The notes: generated from the letters alone by a model not told the origin. Shown: positions 17,108-25,758, counted from the first letter of the stretch. The stretch is 64,000 nt of DNA from JANQPX01 sp965222015 (GCA_965222015.1 CBDCTL010000011.1:1-64000); one strand, 5' to 3'. Numbers and translations are program-made.

Positions 17108-17683
17108 TCAATGGCTGCGCCGCCCCAGATCGCGGATCGCGCCAATCATGCCCTTGAAGGCGGGCGTGTCGCCGCGCTCCAGCCATTCGAACAGCACCAT
17201 CTCCGTGGTCACCATGCCTATGCCGGCGCGCTCCATCCGGCGAAGCGCGACCTGGCGATCCTCGTCTCGGCGCGAGCCGACCGCGTCGGCGATGATCGAG
17301 ACCTCGAGGCCGAGCGCCTTGAGGCCGAGCGCGGTCTGGAGCACGCAGACATGGGTTTCGGTGCCGGCGATCAGCAGATGATCGCGGCGGCAGTCGCCTA
17401 CCCAGCCCTTCAGGCCCGAAGCCAGGGTCGCGTCGAAATGAATTTTTTCGAACACCGTCGCCTGCGGCACGTCTTCCAGCAGCGAGGGGTCGGTCCGGCC
17501 GAGGCCGCTCGGATAGTGCTCGGTGAACGCGAAGGGAACCTCGAGCGTCCGGGCCCCCTCCAGCAGCGCCCGGGCCGAGGTCAGAATATCGTCGATACCG
17601 TGAATGGCCGGCGCGAGGCGCGTCTGAAGATCGATCAGGATCAGCGCCGATGCTCTGGCGTCGATGTGAAGTCTGCGGGTCAT
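17108..17683 (-). CDS. Isochorismatase-family cysteine hydrolase
   Basis: The 191-residue protein has the family's catalytic triad in order: Asp in ALILIDLQTRL near residue 18, Lys in VFEKIHFDA, and Cys in GTETHVCVLQTALGL near residue 112. Enzymes of this fold hydrolyse amides or enol ethers such as nicotinamide, maleamate or isochorismate. A role in breaking down an N-heterocycle together with the nearby molybdenum hydroxylase is possible but unproven. It lies 75 bases upstream of the SDR gene on the same strand, so the two may be co-transcribed. Confidence 0.85.
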   Translation of the reverse strand: MTRRLHIDARASALILIDLQTRLAPAIHGIDDILTSARALLEGARTLEVPFAFTEHYPSGLGRTDPSLLEDVPQATVFEKIHFDATLASGLKGWVGDCRRDHLLIAGTETHVCVLQTALGLKALGLEVSIIADAVGSRRDEDRQVALRRMERAGIGMVTTEMVLFEWLERGDTPAFKGMIGAIRDLGRRSH

Positions 17684-18125
17684 CCGCGGTCTCCCGTCGA
17701 TGGTTCGAAACGATGCGCCGCCATCGTCGTCATCATGCCGTCTCCGACGGGGTCGCCGCGAGGTCCGCGACCTCCTTCAAGTGAAGATTTTTTCGATTCG
17801 TCTGAAACCGTTCGGGCCGCCCGCGTGTAGTGCAGCTATGTAGGGCCCATCTTCAGGAGGACAACACGAACATCCGGATCGGAGCCGCTTCGCCCCTTCG
17901 GATTGGCAGCCATCGCAGACCTTGCCGGCACCACCAGGATCCCGCAAGGCGTAAACGCGACGGTCAGCAGTGATCGCTCCGCCGATGAAATAGCCGTCGG
18001 CGTGAGCAGGCGCCGCCCTGGCCCTCGGCGGCGCGAGCGCCCGCGGCATCCGGCGGCGGCTCCGGCCGTTCCCGGATGCCGCTCGCGTTCATGTCCGCCG
18101 ACGTCCTCGCGGCCTGAACGCCGGC
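17684..18125. other. Noncoding stretch with one GC-rich hairpin
   Basis: I see no gene with normal codon use. A perfect 11-base inverted repeat, GCGGCATCCGG at 18043-18053 and its complement at 18072-18082, can form a hairpin with an 18-base loop. No T-run follows on either strand, so it is not a standard terminator. Confidence 0.4.
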
Positions 18126-18304
18126 TCACCCGGCCTTGGCGACCACCTTCGAGCGATAGCTCTCGATGATGTCCATGAACTCGTCGGTCTCCTGCCCGGG
18201 CACGCCGAAAAACGGTCGATAGGCCCGCGTCACCGCATGGTCGCGGCGTAGAGCGCGAAGCGGAGCTGATCGTCGAGCCGGAGCTTTTCCGACCGCCGCC
18301 CCGG
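18126..18304 (-). pseudogene. Possible MarR/OhrR-like regulator remnant
   Basis: One minus-strand frame reads KLRLDDQLRFALYAATMR before a TGA; the neighbouring frame continues TRAYRPFFGVPGQETDEF to a stop at 18126. Joined, the first part resembles helix 1 of OhrR/MarR regulators (LDNQLCFALYAASRAMTRAYRPL). The DNA-binding part is absent. The remnant begins right after the stop of the P460-like gene. This could also be chance similarity. Confidence 0.35.
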
Positions 18305-18859
18305 TCAGTTGGCCGCGGCCAGATGCTGGTAGCTGAAGGTGAATTCGGTGTCGGTCAGCGGGTGGTGACACTCCCGGCAGGCGGTGGTGTCCTTGCCCAG
18401 GTTCTCGCCTTCGGGGCTGAACACTTCGAACTCCCAGTCGCCGACCTTCATCGCCTCCGGATATTTGTCGTCGGCGCCTTCCTGCCGTTCCATCATGACG
18501 ATCGCTTTGAGCTCGGCCGGCACGCGACGCCCGACCTTGCTCTGGACGACATTGCCGGCGGCGTCCGTCTCCACGCCGTAAATCTCGCCGATCAGCACCG
18601 AGCCGTAGGGTAGCTTGCCGTCGGCGCGCGCACCGTCCCTCGCCGCCGCATTGGCGAACAGCACGATCGCCTGATCGTCCTGTCCCAGGCGATCCGAGAT
18701 CATGTAGGGGCCGGCGGCCTTGTAGTCGGCCGGCAGCTTCAAGACGACGTCGTCGGCGCCGGCGGCGCCGATGCCGGCGTTCTGCCGCGCCTGATCGGCC
18801 GCGACGCAGCCTGCAAGAAGGCCGGCTGCGGTGAGGAGCGCCAGGGGTCGGGTGGTCAT
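18305..18859 (-). CDS. Cytochrome P460 / c'-beta family lipoprotein, second tandem copy
   Basis: The 184-residue protein begins with a lipoprotein signal (LLTAAGLLAGC) and carries a P460-type domain with the heme-attachment motif CRECH near the C-terminus (TTACRECHHPLTDTEF). GAGGAG before the ATG at 18859 sets the start. It is closely similar to the adjacent upstream copy, from which it is separated by 11 bases. P460-family proteins oxidise hydroxylamine, while c'-beta relatives bind NO. The position where I expect the heme-crosslinking lysine reads SVLIGEIYG, with Gly instead, which favours a c'-beta-like role (inference). Confidence 0.8.
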   Translation of the reverse strand: MTTRPLALLTAAGLLAGCVAADQARQNAGIGAAGADDVVLKLPADYKAAGPYMISDRLGQDDQAIVLFANAAARDGARADGKLPYGSVLIGEIYGVETDAAGNVVQSKVGRRVPAELKAIVMMERQEGADDKYPEAMKVGDWEFEVFSPEGENLGKDTTACRECHHPLTDTEFTFSYQHLAAAN

Positions 18860-18870
18860 GTCGGTTCTCC

Positions 18871-19383
18871 TCAGTTGACCGCGCCGATATGGGCGTAGCT
18901 GAAGGTGAATTCGGTGTCGGTCAGCGGGTGGTGGCATTCCCGGCAGGCGGTGGTGTCCTTGCCGAGGTTCTTGCCGTCCGGGCCGAAAACCTCGAACTCC
19001 CAGTCGCCCACCTTGAGCGCGTCGTCATACTGCGCATCCCAGCCTTCGCGCCGCTCCATCATGACGATCACCTTGAGTTCGGCAGGCACACGCCGCCCGA
19101 TCTCGCTGGTCACGACCGCACCGTCGGCGTCCTTCTTCGCACCGTAGACCTCGCCGATCAGCACCGAGCCGTAGGGCAGCCTGCCGTCGGTGCGAGCACC
19201 GTCACGCGCGATCCCGTTCGCGAACATCGACATCACCTGGTCATCCTGCCCCAGCCGGTCGGAGATCAGATAATTGTCGAAGGTCGTCCTGTAGTCGGCC
19301 GGCAGATCGAGCGTCACGTCGCCTGCCAGCGCCGTACCGGCGATCATGCCCGACGCCAGTGTCGAAGCCCAAACGCGCATCAT
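18871..19383 (-). CDS. Cytochrome P460 / c'-beta family protein, first tandem copy
   Basis: The 170-residue protein has a cleavable signal ending TALAG, then a P460 domain with LPYGSVLIGEVYG and the heme motif CRECH near the C-terminus. An AAGGAG site seven bases before the ATG at 19383 decides the start. It differs from its downstream neighbour by being soluble periplasmic rather than a lipoprotein; the mature parts are near-duplicates. The two are one operon. The usual P460 lysine again appears to be Gly. ECF sigma and anti-sigma genes lie upstream on the same strand, which may link the cytochromes to oxidative or nitrosative stress. Confidence 0.82.
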   Translation of the reverse strand: MMRVWASTLASGMIAGTALAGDVTLDLPADYRTTFDNYLISDRLGQDDQVMSMFANGIARDGARTDGRLPYGSVLIGEVYGAKKDADGAVVTSEIGRRVPAELKVIVMMERREGWDAQYDDALKVGDWEFEVFGPDGKNLGKDTTACRECHHPLTDTEFTFSYAHIGAVN

Positions 19384-19456
19384 CCCCAAACTCCTTTTCA
19401 ACTCGAACCCTGTGACGTAAGAAGCGGCGAGACTAGGCACAAAACATGAACATAAG

Positions 19457-19469
19457 CAACTTAAAGTTG
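19457..19469. promoter_or_regulatory. Palindrome upstream of the P460-like operon
   Basis: CAACTT-A-AAGTTG is a perfect 6+1+6 palindrome, 74 bases before the first P460-like start, in an unusually AT-rich patch. It could be an operator. Nothing identifies the regulator. Confidence 0.3.
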
Positions 19470-19608
19470 AACATGCGTTGATCTGTCTGACGACCTCGGG
19501 GTCGCGTCGCCGTCCACGGTCACATCGTCACGACACGTGAGAGGGGCCCGCCGGATGCAGCAGGGGTAAAAATCTTGCGTGGAAGGTGTGCCTGGCGGGT
19601 AGCGGACG

Positions 19609-20322
19609 TCAGCGCGGGACCTTGGCAAAGCCCTTGAACAGCACGGGCCCTGTCGGCCGCCCGACCGGCGAGCCGGTCGCCGGCTCCAGCGTGATCTCGT
19701 AAAGCTGGTCGGCATCGGGCCGCGGCAGATCGAAGCCTGCGAGGCTGGCCTCGGCGGCCGCCGGCATGAGGCCGAGGGAGACCGGACCGGTGTCCGGATC
19801 GGGCAGCGTCCAGACCTCGAGCGCCCGATCATCGGGCACGGGAATATCGACCAGGGGCACGATGCGCACCCGATCCTCGCCGAGCGCTTCGACGATCACG
19901 CCGGGATTGGCGTCCTCGTCGAGAAGGACCGCGATGACCACCGGTTCCGGCGGCTGGCGCAAGGTGAAGAAAGCGCCGGTCGCGACCGCGAACAGGAGGG
20001 AGGCGGCGACCGCGGCGGTGGCGAAGCCGCGCCAGTACCCGCTCCGGCCGTCCGCTCGGGCCGGTTTGCGGCCGGACAGCGGCACCACGACGGCCTCGTC
20101 GAGCCGGGCCTCGATCCTCGACCAGAGGTCGTCCGGAACGGCTTCGGGGGCCGCCGAGAAATCCAGCTCGTGCAGGCGGGCGCGAAGCGTCGCGATCTCG
20201 GCGCGAAGCGCCTCGTCCTCGAGCAGGAGGCGCTCGATCGACTCGGTCTCCTCCGGCGACAGCTGGCCGAGCACGTAGTCGCGGGCCAGCATCTCCCTTT
20301 CCTGGCGGGTTTCGGCGCTCAT
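19609..20322 (-). CDS. RskA/ChrR-type anti-sigma factor
   Basis: The 237-residue protein begins MSAETRQER, has a helical N-terminal sigma-binding region with ARDYVLGQLSPEETESIERLL, a single membrane helix at about 97-116 (FATAAVAASLLFAVATGAFF), and an outer RskA domain containing LEVWTLPDPDTGPVSLG. The start overlaps the sigma factor's stop (ATGA), the usual coupling of an anti-sigma to its sigma. It lacks the HxxxCxxC zinc motif of the other anti-sigma in this window, so it belongs to the RskA class. Confidence 0.88.
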   Translation of the reverse strand: MSAETRQEREMLARDYVLGQLSPEETESIERLLLEDEALRAEIATLRARLHELDFSAAPEAVPDDLWSRIEARLDEAVVVPLSGRKPARADGRSGYWRGFATAAVAASLLFAVATGAFFTLRQPPEPVVIAVLLDEDANPGVIVEALGEDRVRIVPLVDIPVPDDRALEVWTLPDPDTGPVSLGLMPAAAEASLAGFDLPRPDADQLYEITLEPATGSPVGRPTGPVLFKGFAKVPR

Positions 20323-20885
20323 GCCAGGCACTCCTTGAGTGCGCTGACGGCGCGGCGGACCCAGGATTTCGCGGTGCCCAGCGGCACGCCGAGCCTGCCG
20401 GCGATCTCACCATGGGTGAAGCCTGCGACATAGGCGAGCAGCACGGACTGCCGCTTGTTGGCCTCCAGTTCTTCAAGGCAATGGCGGAGCCGGCTGTCGG
20501 TGGCCAGGCGCTGATAGGCGTCGTCGACCACCTGGTCGTCATGGCGAAGCTGCTCGATGCCGGCCTCGTCGACGAGCTCCTCGCGCGCGTGATCGCGAAT
20601 GACGTTGAGCGCGCGGTTGCGCACGATGGTGTAGACCCAGCCGCGCGCCGAGCCGAGCCTGGGATCGTATTGGGCAGCCTTGTTCCAGATCTGAATGAAG
20701 GCGTCCTGAACAATCTCTTCCGCGAGATCGGTCCGGCGCACGATCCGCCGCGCCACCGCGAGCAGGCGACCGGCGTCCGCCTCGAAAAGCGAACTCAGCG
20801 CCGCGCGATCGCCCGCAGCGCAGGCCTTGATCGACGATGCGTAGTCGAACTCGTGAGGCTCGGAAGCTGCTTGATCCAGGGTCAA
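20319..20885 (-). CDS. ECF-type RNA polymerase sigma factor (partner of RskA-like protein)
   Basis: About 188 residues. Region 2 shows LAEEIVQDAFIQIWNKAAQYDP and a VYTIVRNRALNVIRD segment; region 4 has GFTHGEIAGRLGVPLGTAKSWVRRA. The likely start is the TTG at 20885, because the upstream part of the open frame is not sigma-like and lies over the promoter; an ATG start is not available nearby, so this is uncertain. It is followed by the RskA-like anti-sigma gene in a four-base overlap. An ECF-type promoter lies about 90 bases upstream, pointing to self-activation or control by the general stress sigma EcfG. Confidence 0.88.
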   Translation of the reverse strand: MTLDQAASEPHEFDYASSIKACAAGDRAALSSLFEADAGRLLAVARRIVRRTDLAEEIVQDAFIQIWNKAAQYDPRLGSARGWVYTIVRNRALNVIRDHAREELVDEAGIEQLRHDDQVVDDAYQRLATDSRLRHCLEELEANKRQSVLLAYVAGFTHGEIAGRLGVPLGTAKSWVRRAVSALKECLA

Positions 20886-20976
20886 TCGCCGTCTCTCGAA
20901 ACGGCCCCTCAGGCGTCCGCACAGGTGAGGCAAGGTGCGCGGCCCGGCCGAGACCGATGCATGAAGCCAGTGATTA

Positions 20977-21004
20977 GAAGACGTTGCCCAGTCTGACAAG
21001 TTCC
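20977..21004 (-). promoter_or_regulatory. ECF-type promoter of the sigma/anti-sigma operon
   Basis: On the minus strand GGAACTT (21004-20998) is followed after 15 bases by GTCTTC (20982-20977), matching the -35 and approximate -10 of RpoE-like ECF promoters. Read as GGAAC-N16-CGTC it also nearly fits the alphaproteobacterial EcfG consensus (GGAAC-N16-CGTT). Confidence 0.6.
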
Positions 21005-21503
21005 GAGCAAACACGCCTAAAAAAAATATCAAAGGCTGCATCCAGACGCGCGTCTCGCGGGTTTTGCTACTGGCGGTGGTCGATATTCCGACCTCGACTC
21101 ATCGCTGCCTGTTCTCCCAACAGGCCATGATGTCCGCCGTGTCTGCCAGGAATCGGGACATTGACGATGTATGCTGTTTTGTGTCGTTCGACCGGCTTCA
21201 CCTCCGGAAGCTGCGCCGAACCCCTGCCTTTCAGGCTATCTCGAGACCCCGCTCGAACCGCCGGTCGCGCCATGACCCGTGGCCACCGGCAACGGACCTG
21301 TTGCGGCAGGCCCGGCTTCCTGACGGCCTCAAGACATCATGTTTACCCCCTGTCCTAGCGCGCTGGTCATGGGCGAGCTTCGTGACGGCAATCATGGCGT
21401 CTCGCCTCGACCAGCGCGCATTTTTTTCCGCGCACCGCACAGGGGCGGCTGACCGGAGGAACGCGCGACGCCCGATCAAGCCACGCTATGACGAAGGGAG
21501 AGG
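21005..21503. other. Noncoding region between divergent genes
   Basis: About 500 bases between the ECF promoter and the peptidoglycan-binding protein gene. It includes an A/T run near 21019-21030 and a T-run at 21421-21427. No frame has the codon pattern of neighbouring genes. It must contain the promoter of the rightward gene, which I could not identify. Confidence 0.4.
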
Positions 21504-22634
21504 ATGCCGCAGATGCCGAAGAGTCCCGCAGCCGCTCCAGTTCATCGACACTCGATGCCAAGGCGGCTGGCCAGATTGCTGATCGCCTTCGTGATCGCCA
21601 TGGTCGCCCTCGCTCTTGTCGCCGCCGACGCCGAGGAGCCGCCTGTGCCCGATGGCGACGCCGGCCAGCGGACGGTCGAGACGGACGCCGCGCCCATGCC
21701 CTATCGCCAGCGCGCCCTGATCGCCCTTCTCACCAACGAACGCCGCTCGATCGACCGGAGGATGGAGCAGATCACGCGCGCGCTGGACGATCTCGAGCTC
21801 GGCGATCCGTCATCCGAGGATGATGTCGAGGCCACGATGGCCACGTTTCGGCAGGAGCTGGCGGCTCTCGAACGGCGCCGCGCCGAGGTGGCGGAGGAAC
21901 TGGCCGGGATCGAACCGGACCGGGCCGCCGAGGAGGCCATGAGCACGCCTGAAGCCGAACCGGAACGGCCGGCCTTCATCCCGGCGAGCAGGCCGCGCGA
22001 CCTCGGGCCTCGGGATCCGGCGGATACGGCGTCCTTGACGGCTGCGAAGCGGCGGCGGGTCCAGGAAGCTCTCGTCTTTCTCGGCGGCTATGATTCCACC
22101 ATCGACGGTGATTTCGGCGCGCGCACCGAGGCCGCGATCCGCCGCTTTCAGACCCGGATCGGCGCTGAACCGACCGGCCGCCTGACCGGAGAACAGGTGG
22201 AGGATCTGCTCCGGCAGGCCGAAACCTTCCGCAAGGACCACGGCGTGCGGTCGATCGATGACGACGACATCGGATTTCGCCTGACCTATCCGAGCGCCCT
22301 TCTGACCGAGGAAGAACGCCCGGGCGGCGGCTATCACCTGCTGACCGACGCCGACGGCGAGGCGCGGTTGCAGGTGGTCGAGATCGACAGCCGGGATCTG
22401 CGCGCCATGTTCGACGATCTGACCCGCCATCGGGGCGTCGGCTATCGCCATTTCGCGACGAGCTGGTTCGTCGCCTCGGGCGAGGTCGACGACGACATGT
22501 TCTACAGCATGGGCCGACGCGCCGGCCAGCGCACGGTGGTCGTCCACCTCACCTATCCGCTTGCCGATCGCGAGCGCTGGGATCCGTTCACCGTCATCCT
22601 GTACAACTCCTTCGAGCTGGCGGGCGCGGGCTGA
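21504..22634 (+). CDS. Exported protein with coiled coil and peptidoglycan-binding domain
   Basis: The 376-residue protein has a membrane/signal helix at about 25-40 (LLIAFVIAMVALALVAAD), a charged coiled coil at about 65-140, and a PG_binding_1 domain at about 187-235 (VQEALVFLGGYDSTIDGDFGARTEAAIRRFQ). The remaining 130 residues form a beta-rich domain I do not recognise. GAAGGGAGAGG before the ATG supports the start. It probably sits in the periplasm attached to the cell wall. No peptidase or lytic motif is visible, so the C-terminal domain may sense or bind rather than cut. Confidence 0.75.
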   Translation: MPQMPKSPAAAPVHRHSMPRRLARLLIAFVIAMVALALVAADAEEPPVPDGDAGQRTVETDAAPMPYRQRALIALLTNERRSIDRRMEQITRALDDLELGDPSSEDDVEATMATFRQELAALERRRAEVAEELAGIEPDRAAEEAMSTPEAEPERPAFIPASRPRDLGPRDPADTASLTAAKRRRVQEALVFLGGYDSTIDGDFGARTEAAIRRFQTRIGAEPTGRLTGEQVEDLLRQAETFRKDHGVRSIDDDDIGFRLTYPSALLTEEERPGGGYHLLTDADGEARLQVVEIDSRDLRAMFDDLTRHRGVGYRHFATSWFVASGEVDDDMFYSMGRRAGQRTVVVHLTYPLADRERWDPFTVILYNSFELAGAG

Positions 22635-22792
22635 ACCCTCGCTCGGATCACCGCGGCGCGCAAAACAGCATGCGCTTCTCCACCCACCTCGAGGCCATCG
22701 CCACCCGCTGGCCGACCGGCGCCCGAAGCGATCCCGACTTCGTCATGCCCATCGAGGGGTGAGGAGAACGCCAGCTCGTCCGGCCTGGCTTT

Positions 22793-24286
22793 TCAGCGGA
22801 AAGCGGGCTCGTCGAAGCTGCGCAGCTTTCGCGAATGGATCTGATCCGGCCCGACGTCTTCCCTCAGAATGCGGATCGCCTCGATACCGATCTTGAGATG
22901 CTGGTCGATGCGTTCGCGATAGAAGGCGTTGGCCATGCCCCTGAGCTTGAGCTCGCCATGCAGCGGCTTGTCGGAAACGCAAAGCAGCGTGCCGTAGGGC
23001 ACCCGAAAGCGAAAACCGTTGGCGGCGATGGTGGCGCTCTCCATGTCGACGGCGATCGCGCGCTGCTGGTTCAGGCGCTCGAACAGCTCGTCATAGCGAA
23101 GCTCCCAGTTCCGGTTGTCGGTGCTGGCGACCGTGCCGGTGCGCATGCGCGTCTTGATGTCCCGGCCCTCCAGCCCGGTGACGTTGACCACCGCCTGCTG
23201 CAGTGCGACCTGGATTTCCGCGATCGGCGGCACGGTCACGAAGGGCGGCAGGTCCTGGTCGAGGACGTGATCCTCCCTGGCATAGCCGTGGGCGAGAACG
23301 TAGTCGCCGAGCTGCTGGCTGCGGCGAAGACCGGCGCAATGCCCGAGCATCAGCCAGCAATGGGGGCGCAGCACGGCCAGATGATCGGTGATCGTGCGCG
23401 CGTTCGACGGCCCGACGCCGATATTGACCATGGTGATCCCCATCCGGTCCGGGCGCACGAGATGGTAGGCCGGCATCTGCGGCAGGTGACGCGGCGGCGT
23501 GCCGTTTGCGGCGACCGAATCGAGACGGTGATTGGGCGTGACCACGTCGCCCGGCTCGACGAAGCAGCTGTAGGTGTCGCCGTACTGGATCTCCTTCTTC
23601 GCATAGCTGATGAAATGCTCGACATAGCGCTGGTAGTTGGTCAGCAGGATGAAGCGCTGAACATGTTCCGGCCTGGTCGCGGTGTAGTGGTGGAAGCGCT
23701 GCAGCGAATAGTCGACGCGCTCGGCCGTGAACAGGGCGAGCGGCTTCGCAGCACCCGGCTTGGGCCTGTTCGTGCCGTTGGCGATGGCGTCGTCGATCTC
23801 GCTCATCTCCGGCAGCGGAAAGCCGGCCTGCAGCGTCGCGACGCGGTCCTGGCGAATGTCGGCGGTGCTTTCCTCGATGACGAAGGGCAGCGGCATGCGT
23901 CGATCGCTGATGCCGACCACGACGGGCAGTTCGTGCAGGCTCATCAGCAGATCGATCTGGCGCCGGTAATAGTCGGAAAAGAGCGCCGGCCGCGTCAGCG
24001 TCGTGCCGTAGACGCCGGGATCGTGCAGGGCGCCGTAGGAGAGCCCGCTTTCGAGATTCAGATTGCCCGGACCGACCTCGATCCCGAGAAAGGGATAGCA
24101 GGCGTCGATCGGGCGGGTCATGTGACCGTTGTCGCCGGCGGTGAAGCGATCGAACGCTTCCTGCATGATCGCCACGCCCTGATCGTAGATCTCGGCGATC
24201 CTCTCGACCGCCTTGGCGGCGTCATCGAAAACCTGGACGTCTCTGACACCCAGTTCGGAAAACACGGCTTTCAGCCCAGGACTCAT
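22793..24286 (-). CDS. amn: AMP nucleosidase
   Basis: The 497-residue protein matches AMP nucleosidase in length and layout: an N-terminal regulatory domain (to about residue 180), then a nucleoside phosphorylase-like catalytic domain with GVGPSNARTITDHLAVLRPHCW, an AVDMESATIAANGFRFRVPYG segment that binds the ribose, and LLCVSDKPLHGELKLRG near the end. The enzyme hydrolyses AMP to adenine and ribose 5-phosphate and controls adenylate pools. It stands alone on the minus strand, convergent with the peptidoglycan-binding gene. Confidence 0.93.
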   Translation of the reverse strand: MSPGLKAVFSELGVRDVQVFDDAAKAVERIAEIYDQGVAIMQEAFDRFTAGDNGHMTRPIDACYPFLGIEVGPGNLNLESGLSYGALHDPGVYGTTLTRPALFSDYYRRQIDLLMSLHELPVVVGISDRRMPLPFVIEESTADIRQDRVATLQAGFPLPEMSEIDDAIANGTNRPKPGAAKPLALFTAERVDYSLQRFHHYTATRPEHVQRFILLTNYQRYVEHFISYAKKEIQYGDTYSCFVEPGDVVTPNHRLDSVAANGTPPRHLPQMPAYHLVRPDRMGITMVNIGVGPSNARTITDHLAVLRPHCWLMLGHCAGLRRSQQLGDYVLAHGYAREDHVLDQDLPPFVTVPPIAEIQVALQQAVVNVTGLEGRDIKTRMRTGTVASTDNRNWELRYDELFERLNQQRAIAVDMESATIAANGFRFRVPYGTLLCVSDKPLHGELKLRGMANAFYRERIDQHLKIGIEAIRILREDVGPDQIHSRKLRSFDEPAFR

Positions 24287-24413
24287 GCTGTACCCCCGAA
24301 ACGTCCGGCTTCTCCATCGGCGAATCGGAGACCAGTGTCAAATCGTTTGGTGAAAGCCTGTTAGCTGCGGCGCGAACGGCCCAGACGCGCGCCCGGACCT
24401 CGATGGTCGGTGG

Positions 24414-24683
24414 TCAGTAAATATCCACGGCCGCCGGCTGCCGCGCATCGGCTGACGGCAAGGTGCCTTCGACGAGGCAGCGGAAGGCCTCCTCGGCATG
24501 GTCGCCGGTCGGAAATTCGCTGAGATAATGCTGGCATGCCTCGGCCGTGCCGGACGCCTTGACCGCCTCCCAGGCCCGATCGTCCGAACTGGCGTCCTGC
24601 GCCGCCGCCGAACCACCCTGTCCGGCAACGATCGCAATCATCAAGGCCTTGGCGCTCGCAATCGCCTTGGACATCCAGCGCAT
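24414..24683 (-). CDS. Small exported protein with one TPR-like repeat
   Basis: The 89-residue protein has a signal peptide (AKALMIAIVAGQGGSAAAQD) and one repeat of the kind AWEAVKASGTAEACQHYLSEFPTGDHAEEAF, the short helical unit seen in alphaproteobacterial exported proteins with caspase-like or peptidoglycan-binding domains. Two cysteines could form a disulfide. No function is known. It may act as a minimal adaptor. Confidence 0.6.
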   Translation of the reverse strand: MRWMSKAIASAKALMIAIVAGQGGSAAAQDASSDDRAWEAVKASGTAEACQHYLSEFPTGDHAEEAFRCLVEGTLPSADARQPAAVDIY

Positions 24684-24867
24684 GAAGAGGGCTCCCTATC
24701 TACCTGCCGCTTTCTTGCTTCTCGGAAGAAGGCCGAAGCCTCCACGCGGAGCTAACACGCTCGTCGACGACCTCTTCCATCATTGCCGGAATGTGCCAGT
24801 TTCGAGCGTCTTGGCAAGTCCCCGCTGATGAAAGAAGGCACGTTATCCAGCGAAAAAGCTCTGCCGT

Positions 24868-25758
24868 CTACCCTTGGGTGCCCGCCGCAAGCGAGAGGCC
24901 AGGCCAACCAGCCGAGCGCCGCGCCGCGCCGAGCGGCACCGAACCGGATGTCGCCGGCAGAGGCGTATCTTCGAATGGCGACGAGGACCAGAGTGCCAGG
25001 ACCTCCATAGCGGTCGTGCCGAAGGCGACGGTTCGGACCGGCCGCCACTTGCGGCGGATCAGCGCCAGTTTGCGCTGGATATAGAGATCCCAATGCAGGG
25101 ACGCATCGAAGCGGAGACGGTCCGCGGCAGGCGGCAGAAATTCGAACATCATCGAGCGCGAGCGCAGCAGCTCGAACGAATCGCTGTCGATCACGCAGAC
25201 CGGCCTCGTGCCCTGGGACGCGCATCCTTTCTCGACGGTCTCCAGAAGGCCCTCGATCTCGTCGTCGGCGAGTCCCAGCATCAGGACGATCACCGCCGCG
25301 CGCGTGTCGGCAGAATCTTTCATCTCCGTGGAAGGCGTCTGCCCGGTGACGGCATCTCTTCCCGATCGCGCCGATCGGCCGAGCCAGCTTGCAAGGCGAC
25401 CGGCCGCGCCGACCAGTGCCGTTGCCGGGCGAAGCATGGTGGATGTGAGTTTCGCTCCATTCCGCTCGGAATCCTCCTGCCGCACATGCGCGCCGAGTTC
25501 CCGGCTGAGCGCCTCGATCTGCCGATCGCGCTTTTCGAGGAGAGCCGAGAGCTGGGTGCGCTCGCCCTGCAGGCGATGAACTCTCCGGTTCGCCTTGTCG
25601 AGTGATTCTTTCAGTTCGTCGACGGTTTCTCGCAACGCGGCAACGTCGGGGCCGGCCTCGTCCAAATCCGGCCTGGGGCGCAGGCCTTCGAGCTCCGGAC
25701 GGTCCAGAAGGCGCGCGATCTCGTCGTCGCACCGTTGCATTTCCTTGAGGCGTTTCAT
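24868..25758 (-). CDS. Coiled-coil protein facing the glycosyltransferase gene, function unknown
   Basis: From the ATG at 25758 the product is 296 residues: an N-terminal coiled coil at about 5-100 (LRETVDELKESLDKANRRVHRL), a basic linker, then a globular domain at about 150-250 with AAVIVLMLGLADDEIEGLL and RPVCVIDSDSFELLR. Those strand-helix patterns resemble the N-terminal half of a GT-B glycosyltransferase or a Rossmann-like fold, but no donor-binding motif is present. It is divergent from the double glycosyltransferase gene (146 bases apart), so the pair probably works on the same surface glycan. A TTG start ten codons earlier is possible. Confidence 0.6.
   Translation of the reverse strand: MKRLKEMQRCDDEIARLLDRPELEGLRPRPDLDEAGPDVAALRETVDELKESLDKANRRVHRLQGERTQLSALLEKRDRQIEALSRELGAHVRQEDSERNGAKLTSTMLRPATALVGAAGRLASWLGRSARSGRDAVTGQTPSTEMKDSADTRAAVIVLMLGLADDEIEGLLETVEKGCASQGTRPVCVIDSDSFELLRSRSMMFEFLPPAADRLRFDASLHWDLYIQRKLALIRRKWRPVRTVAFGTTAMEVLALWSSSPFEDTPLPATSGSVPLGAARRSAGWPGLSLAAGTQG

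Noticed and set aside
8445..17683. Assignment of the cluster to nicotinate degradation
   Set aside because: The hydroxylase, hydrolase and isochorismatase families fit loosely, but no gene for 6-hydroxynicotinate monooxygenase or ring cleavage is present and residues specific to the pathway were not verified.
18043..18082. Hairpin as a Rho-independent terminator
   Set aside because: No T-run follows the stem on either strand and the loop is 18 bases; kept only as a structural note.
22670..22762. Short frame starting MRFSTHLEAIATRWP after the peptidoglycan-binding gene
   Set aside because: Only 30 codons, no ribosome site and no recognisable family.
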